DNA of 24,045 nucleotides from Nemertoderma westbladi (taxonomy: Eukaryota; Xenacoelomorpha; Nemertodermatida; Nemertodermatidae), in NCBI GenBank assembly GCA_032718475.1, contig JAUCBJ010005261.1:1-24045 (forward strand). The letters are read 5' to 3'. This document shows, in pieces, positions 17,678 to 24,045 of the stretch. The notes beneath the pieces were generated by a model. It had not been told where the DNA came from. It did not search any database and saw nothing but the letters and a program-made list of their open reading frames with translations. Each line of letters begins with the position of its first letter. The first letter of the stretch is position 1. A program made the position numbers and the translations under genes.

Positions 17678-19198
17678 CTAAGTTAATCGCTCGAATAAAC
17701 TGCGCTTCCAGTCGGCCAACTCGTAGTCCGATAAACTCTCGAATCTCGCGTCGAACGGTTCCGATTCCGGCTCGTCCGTGAGGTCGTGTAGCAACACGAA
17801 GTACGGATGTGCGAGCGCGGCCGTCACGGTCAGCCGTCGCTTGGAATCGTACAGCAGGATCCCGCCCAGGAGATCCACCAACTTGGGGTCGGCCCGCGGG
17901 AGGATTCCGGACAGATTCCGGGCGGGTTTCCGGGGCATGCGCCGGATGTATTTGACCGTGAATTCGCAGGACAACGTCGATATGAACGCGTCGTCGGGGA
18001 CCCCGATAATGTCGGAGATCCGCTCCAACTGATCCAAAGAGTCGCAGCCCTCGAAGAGAACCCGATGGATCACCAACTCTGCGACGATGCACGCCGCGCT
18101 CCAGACGTCCACGCTCTCGTCGTAACGAGTCCACTTGAGCATAATCTCCGGAGCGCGGTAATGACGCGTCGTAACGTACCCGGTCATCGGCTCCCCTTCA
18201 TCAACGCCGTGCCGCGCAAACCCAAAGTCGAGAATCCTTAAATCGCAATCGCGATTCAACGCGAGATTCGACGGCTTAAGATCGCGATGCATTATCCCCG
18301 CGGAGTGAAGGAACTTCAACCCAACAAACAACTGATACGCGATGTAACAAACCTGCCCCGAATCGAGATCCTGCTCTTCTATCACTTTAGCCAAATCGTA
18401 CTCCATTAGTTGGGTAACTAAGTAAACATCGTTGAAGGTATCAAGCGACTCAGACGGAGTTACTACGTTCAGCAACTGGATTATATAGTTGTCTGACGCC
18501 CCTTCACGAATTACGAAGTGTCTTAACAAGGCGACCTCTCTGAACGTGCGTTTCGCCTGCGTCAACGTGGCTAATGAACCCAATAGTTTCTTTATGGCTA
18601 CGCGTTCCCCGGTTTCTACGTCTAGGGCCGAGCACACGCTCCCGTACTTCCCGCAGCCTATCTGCGACAGGTTCTGGTACCGTTCGGGAACCTCGAACAG
18701 CGTGTTGTCGATGTAGGTCGCGTGGAATCCCGCGGTTCCCAAGGCTCTCGCGTAGTGGGCGGGATACACCACGCATTCCCGAGGCCCCCACTGGCGACGG
18801 CTGCTCCTAGCGGCCCTCCTCGGTTGTGTCGGCAGCTGTCGCAGGAACAAACACAACATCCCCCCGAAGGTTCCCACTATGAAGCACTTCATTGGGACCA
18901 CTCGGTTCACACAGGCGTCCAGTAGACGTTGGTGCCACCGCTGCGCCGCCCCGGTGTGTAGGCCTAGTATCGGCGCCATCACGCAGACACCCAATATCCC
19001 CAGCATCACCATACACTTAGTTCGCGTTGTCGATGTCCCTGTAAGCTCCTCCTTGTCACCCTCTATGGGTCCGTAACCGCGTTCAAACTTCGGTGACGTT
19101 AACAGCAGCGGCGAGTGATGTCGTTTGCGATCGCCATCGTAACCGCTTCCACTTGTGGAGGCGGATGGATTCTCATTCTCAGTATCCTTGTCAGTCAT
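17678..19198 (-). CDS. p38-type MAP kinase with two N-terminal membrane segments, intronless
   Basis: A 506-aa protein in one exon. A TAA lies two codons before the ATG, so the start is fixed. Kinase domain (about 173-468): G-loop IGCGKYGSVCSA (180-191), VAIKK lysine K203, helix-C RTFRE glutamate E221, gatekeeper T262, MHRDLKPSN (303-311), DFG (324-326), p38-type activation lip MTGYVTTRHYRAPE (338-351) with the dual-phosphorylation T339-G-Y341, and the C-terminal LTDEPESEPFD segment that fits the p38 common docking region. All catalytic residues are intact. One oddity is H346 where MAP kinases have tryptophan. The ~170-residue N-terminal extension is unusual: two hydrophobic stretches (about 63-80 and 100-119) with a basic run after the second (127-135) predict a membrane hairpin leaving the kinase cytosolic. 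The last ~20 residues of canonical p38 appear shortened. The gene is antisense within a spectrin-gene intron. Confidence 0.9.
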   Translation of the reverse strand: MTDKDTENENPSASTSGSGYDGDRKRHHSPLLLTSPKFERGYGPIEGDKEELTGTSTTRTKCMVMLGILGVCVMAPILGLHTGAAQRWHQRLLDACVNRVVPMKCFIVGTFGGMLCLFLRQLPTQPRRAARSSRRQWGPRECVVYPAHYARALGTAGFHATYIDNTLFEVPERYQNLSQIGCGKYGSVCSALDVETGERVAIKKLLGSLATLTQAKRTFREVALLRHFVIREGASDNYIIQLLNVVTPSESLDTFNDVYLVTQLMEYDLAKVIEEQDLDSGQVCYIAYQLFVGLKFLHSAGIMHRDLKPSNLALNRDCDLRILDFGFARHGVDEGEPMTGYVTTRHYRAPEIMLKWTRYDESVDVWSAACIVAELVIHRVLFEGCDSLDQLERISDIIGVPDDAFISTLSCEFTVKYIRRMPRKPARNLSGILPRADPKLVDLLGGILLYDSKRRLTVTAALAHPYFVLLHDLTDEPESEPFDARFESLSDYELADWKRSLFERLT

Positions 19199-19398
19199 AA
19201 TTTAACAATTTATCAAACAACTACAACTTCCTAAACATATACTTCCTGGTTCTTACCTACCGGTACGGTCAGTCTGTCGGGGATTGTTAACAGACAGACA
19301 GACCTTCCTCGAAAAGTCTGAAGTTTATTTAATGCCGCTTAAAACATCGGCCTGGCCTATGAGATAGGGCCTAAATACTGAAATAAAATGTACGTACT

Positions 19399-20051
19399 GT
19401 TGGTAGCAATGAAAAGCTGGCCGTGCAAAGATTCCAAATATATAAAAATATTTGAATTTTGTTGGGAAATAGGGCAGTAGGGCCTAGCTGAGTTATGGCC
19501 ATGGACATTCAGGCATTCGAATATTGCATGTATTTGCTTCCGCTGCAGGCCATTCATTCTGTTATTCTATTTAATAAATGTACAATATTCTAGTTGTTTA
19601 TCTCTACTGCCAGACTGCTGTACTGCTCTAAGTGGCTGGGCATGGGCAACAATGCAATGATTTTGGACCATGCCTATAATAATAATACTACTGTACCGTA
19701 CTGTAATAGTACTAGCTGATTAGTACATGGATATTCATACATAAACAAAATGTTCTAGAACATGTTGCCTGACTAGTACATGGATATTCATACATAAACA
19801 AAATGTTCTAGAACATGTTGCATGTTGTACCGGGACCCGCATTGCGGTACCAGAACTGGGTACAGTATTTATTAAATAGAATAAATGGCCTGCACCGGAA
19901 CTGCGGAAGCAAATACACGCAATATTCGAATGCCCATACTGCCATAAACTCAGCTATTTTCCAACCAAATTCAATTATTTTTACAGATTTCAGTATTTTG
20001 AATCCTTGTGCCTTGAACCGAACGAACGGCAATCTTTCCATTGCTACCAAC
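19399..20051. repeat. Large imperfect inverted repeat (arms ~190 bp)
   Basis: The left arm, about 19399-19585, recurs in reverse complement at about 19860-20051. Conserved anchors include GTTGGTAGCAATG, AAAATATTTGAATTT versus its diverged copy, GCATTCGAATATTGC and TGCAGGCCATT followed by CTATTTAATAAAT. Arms are diverged with small indels. The loop of about 275 bp contains a tandem duplication (19716-19821). A 98-codon minus frame through the right arm (19808-20104) shows no domain. It may be a foldback element or two inverted copies of an unknown repeat. It lies just upstream of the kinase gene. Confidence 0.85.
19716..19821. promoter_or_regulatory. Tandem 53-bp duplication with heat-shock-element-like palindrome
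   Basis: Copies 19716-19768 and 19769-19821 are identical apart from one T/C change. Each contains ATGTTCTAGAACAT, a perfect 14-bp palindrome whose TTCTAGAA core fits the heat-shock element nTTCnnGAAn. The pair lies about 520-620 bp upstream of the kinase ATG. A regulatory role is an inference; the duplication itself is directly visible. Confidence 0.4.
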
Positions 20052-20750
20052 AAATTCCTATAAGGTTGAATAATAACTGCAGTAGGTATGCTACCGGGTA
20101 CCATTGGCAGATTGGTACAATATCGACGGGGACACCTTTGTTGTAGCTAAAGATTGAAAGCAATAATAAAAATTCTGGCTCACCCGTCAACCCGTACAGC
20201 CGTAAGTGTTCGGCAGGCCCATCCCCACTGGCCGGGAAGTGAAACTATCTCTGTTTCAAATTTCATGCAACCTCATTAAGATTTGTAGAAAAATTAGGAA
20301 GGGGGGTGGGGGGGACGTGTCACTGAATTACGATTGCTGGAGTGTAGGCCTACTCCTGTCACCTGTACTCTGCAGCTCTGATTCTGATAATCCCTACTGT
20401 TGACTACCAGGTACCGGTACTGTAGGCCTACTTTTTTATATTTATACCTACTGACCTACCGGTAGCGGTACCTCCTGTACCTCAGTTCAGTAGGCCTACC
20501 TACAGACCTACCCTCAGACCCTACCTGCCTACATCCATGTCATCTGATCCTGATCATATACAGATATAGCAGTATACAGGCAGACAGGTATAGGGCCTGT
20601 CTGTCTGTGGGGAGAGACCTAGTATGGGTACTGCTGTTTGCTGTACTGTCTGACTGTCAGACTGTAGTACAGTCTGACAGTCTGACTGTGACTGACAGTA
20701 GTACAGTAGTCTCTGATCGGATGAGCATAAGCTCAAAGGATGGTATGCTT
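20052..20750. other. Intron stretch, palindromic and low-complexity, no gene
   Basis: No exon seen. Rich in short palindromic words (TAGGCCTA, ACCGGTAC) and CTAC/CTGAC-type simple sequence. A perfect 13-bp hairpin, ACTGTCAGACTGT / AGT / ACAGTCTGACAGT, lies at 20653-20681. Confidence 0.55.
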
Positions 20751-20754
20751 GAGC

Positions 20755-21418
20755 ATGTTGCATGTGGACGACTTCTGTTACCCAGTTACCTGGGATCATG
20801 GATCCGGAAGTCAGGTGAGGACCTTCGAATACGTAAGGGAAAGGCATGGGCAGCCTTGAATAGGCTTTCCAGGATTTGGAAGTCACCGAGAATTAATCGG
20901 AAACTTAAGGTCCGATTATTTAGAACAGCAGTAGTTCCAGTACTCCTCTACGGGAGTCCATGCCAGCATTCTGCCATGCTGGGCTCTAACTGCTGAGGAC
21001 ACCAAATCTCTGGATGGCACATTCACAAGAATGCTACGCCGGGTTCATTGTGTCAAGTACAATGCACACATCTCCAACCAGACACTATATAACATTGGAG
21101 GTGTCTCATTGGTTCCCCCAAGCTTGACACTAGAACAAAATCGCCTCCGCTTTGCAGGACATTTCTTTCGCCGTGAGGACCAGCCAGTGCATAATCTTGT
21201 ACTTTGGCAATAAGCATGGTGGATAGCCCATGACTTTCTTGAGACGCATCTTAAAGGACACTGGCCTTGAAGATGCGGATGATCTAACAAATGTCATGGG
21301 TGATAGGGAGTTGTGGCGGTGCAATTTTGTTGACAAGCCGGCACAGCATTCTTCAGTTCTTAAAAATGCAGCTGCAATGCAGCATGCCGATCCTAGTAGT
21401 AGTAGTACAGTTTAGTCA
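20755..21418 (+). mobile_element. Degenerate non-LTR retrotransposon ORF2 C-terminus (RTE-like)
   Basis: Three reading-frame pieces keep the order of a LINE ORF2 after the RT palm: YLGSWIRKSGEDLRIRKGKA through KLKVRLFRTAVVPVLLYG (about 20785-20955); then, after a frameshift, LTAEDTKSLDGTFTRMLRRV and HISNQTLYNIGG (about 20988-21085); then RLRFAGHFFRREDQPVHNLV (to about 21208); then, after another break, RILKDTGLEDADDLTNVMGD (about 21246-21305). The LYG...LT and TRMLRR...HISN...LY...RLRFAGH pattern is typical of RTE-type elements. Frameshifts and stops make it a dead 5'-truncated copy on the plus strand, sense to the spectrin gene. Confidence 0.85.
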
Positions 21419-22329
21419 GCACTCAGCAGTAGCAGCTAGTAGAGCTGTACATGCCAGCATGCTGTAAAACCTGAAAGCGGAGATCTGGTAATAGGCCTAT
21501 TGACAGATTGACAATAAGCTGATTGCTGATAGGCCTACTCTGCTACTCCGCCCTACCAGCCTACTGCAGTACTGCAGTAATACATCAATATGCAATACTG
21601 CATACTGTATAGGCAGATAGGCCTACCTATTACCGGTACTACAGTACTGAATACTGATACAGTGATATACTGATATAGGCCTATTTTTTTAAGCATTCAG
21701 ACAGCATCTGGCTGTCAGAGTTTCTCAGACTGTCAGACCTCACTGCCTCACTGTCACTACTATCAGACTGTTCAACGTGAAAGAAACTTCCCTTTGTAAA
21801 CCACGCTGGTTGGGCAGTTGGGCGGCCTTCGTGGTTTTTTGGCTGCTTGGTGTTGGTACCCGCACCAAGTCAACTGGCAAGGCAACTAGCTGACTAGGCA
21901 TCCGTACCGGTACATAAATTAAATAAACTCCGGTTATAAAAACACGGATGCGGCCTTTGTCAGCTCAGCAGGTTCTTCAAATACCCAGTATCCAATACCA
22001 TTTTGCAAACTCACTACAGCTGATGGGTTGGCTCGGATTGGCTAGAAAACTATATTGGAATCCACTACCAACGTACGAATTATTTACTTATCATATTTCT
22101 TATTTAATCTTACTTCTGACGCACTAGTGACTAATTAAGAGTCGTGCTTCTTATACAGTATGATGGCTCTTTTATATCTCAGATGTTCCTACATCGATTT
22201 TTATTTGTTTTAAGTCGCAGTCCTAATAGCCCCGCAAATTGGCTAATTAAGGCTTCTCACATTAACCACCTAATCTAAAGGTTTCCGTTTCTTTACTTTC
22301 ACTTTTAAAGGTTTTTTTTACTTTCAAAG
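21419..22329. other. End of the 12.5-kb intron, no gene
   Basis: Non-coding. Simple CAGTA/GGCCTA-rich sequence to about 21780, then AT-rich. It ends in a strong pyrimidine tract and TTTCAAAG acceptor for exon f. Nothing else is supported. Confidence 0.5.
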
Positions 22330-22497
22330 GTTATACTGGATGATGAAGAAGCGTTTCGATCTAATATTGATGTCATGAAATCCCTCGCCGACAAAAGCAC
22401 AGGCACGAGAATGTCATCAACTGTTAATGAGATGAGCGTAAAAGGAAAAGAACTGCATGACAAGATATGGAATCGATTGGATACACTCCAGATACAG
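22330..22497 (+). CDS. Spectrin-repeat giant protein, exon f
   Basis: The acceptor is a T-rich tract ending CAAAG at 22329 and the donor is CAG|GTACAG (GT at 22498). The exon is 56 whole codons, phase 0 at both ends: VILDDEEAFRSNIDVMKSLA, then DKSTGTRMSSTVNEMSVKGK, then ELHDKIWNRLDTLQIQ. DKIWNRLDTLQIQ resembles the start of helix C, where spectrin repeats carry a partly conserved tryptophan. It joins exon e without a frame gap. The minus-strand frame at 22305-22520 is its shadow. Confidence 0.88.
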
Positions 22498-22776
22498 GTA
22501 CAGTAGGTATAATAACACACTTAAACACTCCAAAGTACACCCATAATACATGACAGGTAGATCAATTAATTACTGTTGCATTTAGGTACACTCAGACATA
22601 TTACCCGGAGGGGCATTAATAGATAGATAATATAATATGATATTAATTAATAATAATTAATAGATAGGTTTCCATAGATTGTCTATCCAGATACATGATT
22701 TTTTTCTAGAATCTGCAAAGCTAAAGATCTCCGGATACATACACTTTACATTACTTTTTACTTTACTTACATATAG

Positions 22777-22902
22777 TCCAAAGAATGGGGTCATTTGGAA
22801 GTGGATTTACAGGAATTCTTACGGTGGTTGAATAAAGCGCGAGATGGGTTGGAAAAGGTTGAGGAAGATGTTGGAGTCAGACAACAATTACAAGAAAAAG
22901 AG
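22777..22902 (+). CDS. Spectrin-repeat giant protein, exon g
   Basis: The acceptor CATATAG ends at 22776 and the donor is GAG|GTCGGT (GT at 22903). The exon has 42 whole codons in phase 0: SKEWGHLEVDLQEFLRWLNK, then ARDGLEKVEEDVGVRQQLQE, then KE. EFLRWLNKA is a textbook helix A tryptophan motif of a spectrin repeat. The donor is somewhat weak (GTCGGT). The preceding intron is 279 bp and the following one 364 bp. Confidence 0.87.
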
Positions 22903-23266
22903 GTCGGTTTGTTTATTGTTTACAAATAATTAATTTTATTGCTTTCATTAGCGAGCAGTATACATTTCTAAAGCTCAGAAACCAGCTTTTGCTCTGAATT
23001 GGAAAGCCATATTTTCTGTAATTTTGTGTTTAAAAAAAACGGAGGCATTCAATTTCACTTTGCACTCTTCTTGCCGTTTGCAGTTTGCGTTTATGTGACG
23101 TGGTTGTTCGTTTCCACGATTGATATCTTTGCATCACGAACTTTACTGGGTATTTTGAATACAATGATTCTTCTTTTGTTTTAATTTAGTAGTGAATTTA
23201 GTATGTAATTTGCCTACAGTTATAATTCATGTTACAATAACTCGGATATTTGATGGCTTATCTTAG
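22903..23266 (+). other. Short intron
   Basis: 364-bp intron between exons g and h. The 61-codon plus frame at 22999-23184 is hydrophobic but has no matching splice sites and breaks no spectrin helix, so I treat it as intron. Confidence 0.7.
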
Positions 23267-23434
23267 AATCTCATTGCGGATATCAAAAAGAAACGATCTG
23301 AGGTTAAATCGGTTCTAGAAAAACAAAGACATCTTAGTCTACAGATTGGAGAACCAATACCAACGTCTGGTGATTCTAATTCGTTAACTCAGCAGTTATT
23401 AGATGTTGATAAAGAAGCCAGAGAACAACGCAAG
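23267..23434 (+). CDS. Spectrin-repeat giant protein, exon h
   Basis: The acceptor ATCTTAG ends at 23266 and the donor is AAG|GTAGGT (GT at 23435). The exon is 56 whole codons: NLIADIKKKRSEVKSVLEKQ, then RHLSLQIGEPIPTSGDSNSL, then TQQLLDVDKEAREQRK. Helical and charged, it continues the repeat from exon g (QLQEKE-NLIADIKKKR). The final 13 codons (23396-23434, LLDVDKEAREQRK) are the template of the tandem array that follows, so which donor ends this exon in vivo is uncertain. The gene continues beyond the window. Confidence 0.85.
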
Positions 23435-24045
23435 GTAGGTCTATCTCCACTCTCCCAGTTATTAGATGTTGATAAAGAAGCCGTAACAACCCAAGGTAGG
23501 TCTATCTCCACTCTACCAGTTGTTATATGTTGATAAAGAAGCCGTAACAACCCAAAGTAGGTCTATCTCCACTCTCCCAGTTATTAGATGTTGATAAAGA
23601 AGCCGTAACAACCCAAGGTAGGTCTATCTCCACTCTACCAGTTGTTATATGTTGATAAAGAAGCCGTAACAACCCAAGGTAGGTCTATCTCCACTCTCCC
23701 AGTTATTATATGTTGATAAAGAAGCCACAGAACAATCCAAGGTAGGTCTATCTCCACTCTCCCAGTTATTAGATGTTGATAAAGAAGCCAGATAACAACT
23801 CAAGGTAGGTCTATCTCCACTCTCCCAGTTATTAGATGTTGATAAAGAAGCCGTAACAACCCAAGGTAGGTCTATCTCCACTCTACCAGTTATTATATGT
23901 TGATAAAGAAGCCGTAACAACCCAAGGTAGGTCTATCTCCACTCTCCCAGTTATTATATGTTGATAAAGAAGCCACAGAACAACCCAAGGTAGGTCTATC
24001 TCCACTCTACCAGTTATTATATGTTGATAAAGAAGCCGTAACAAC
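23396..24045 (+). repeat. Exon-tail plus splice-site tandem array, 10 full units and a partial, runs off the window
   Basis: Each unit is a 37- or 39-bp copy of the end of exon h plus the first 24 bp of its intron (GTAGGTCTATC...CTCTCCCAG). Donor positions are 23435, 23496, 23557, 23618, 23679, 23742, 23805, 23866, 23927 and 23990; units are 61 or 63 bp. Each unit therefore carries a pyrimidine-rich CTCCCAG or CTACCAG acceptor, a micro-exon-sized block and an AAG|GTAGGT donor (AAA|GTAGGT in one). Copies ending at 23741 and 23989 keep 13 open codons. The copy ending at 23804 has an in-frame TAA. The 37-bp copies would shift the frame. Confidence 0.95.

Noticed and set aside
17619-18241. Frames on both strands overlapping the kinase gene
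   Set aside because: They are alternate-frame shadows of the p38-like gene with no motif of their own.
22999-23184. Small hydrophobic protein in the intron between exons g and h
   Set aside because: No flanking splice sites, and exons g and h join perfectly in frame and helix register without it.

Overview
The window is metazoan nuclear DNA. It holds spliced exons of a spectrin-repeat giant protein, a Bardet-Biedl (ciliary) gene, a p38-type MAP kinase, AT-rich introns, minisatellites, SINE-like and MITE-like elements and non-LTR retrotransposon remnants. Nothing bacterial or viral is seen. I cannot place the animal from sequence alone. An invertebrate is most likely, because the genes are dense, some introns are short, two conserved genes are intronless, and hammerhead-ribozyme repeats are present.

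The backbone is one plus-strand gene. I find eight exons (2142-2268, 2407-2567, 2802-2937, 3709-3879, 9696-9854, 22330-22497, 22777-22902, 23267-23434). They join in frame into about 405 codons of continuous spectrin-type helical repeats. The gene runs off both ends. From 1 to 2141 the sequence looks like upstream intron carrying a reverse-transcriptase remnant and a 30-bp minisatellite.

Two introns host other genes. The 5.8-kb intron (3880-9695) holds a plus-strand LRR-like single-exon gene (5344-6225). Tail to tail with it lies an intronless minus-strand TTC8/BBS8 gene (7105-8664). The 12.5-kb intron (9855-22329) holds an intronless minus-strand p38-like kinase (17678-19198) with two predicted membrane segments ahead of its kinase domain. 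It also holds a 15-copy donor-site minisatellite, a tRNA-like SINE head, a 408-bp MITE with TTA target duplications, a second hammerhead motif, a 20-copy 63-bp minisatellite, a large inverted repeat and an RTE-like reverse-transcriptase remnant.

The most unusual features are these. (1) Tandem arrays grow from the exon-intron boundaries themselves. At 23396-24045 each unit is a copy of the exon's last 37-39 bases plus a 24-base mini-intron, with both splice sites. At 9855-10453 the 5' splice site is repeated 15 times. (2) A 260-bp hairpin-forming element (3422-3681) carries a tRNA-type Pol III promoter and a hammerhead ribozyme core, and a second hammerhead lies at 14851-14894 on the minus strand. 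(3) The p38-like kinase appears to be membrane anchored.

The nested genes have no evident pathway link to the spectrin gene. They may share only chromatin and transcriptional interference with it.
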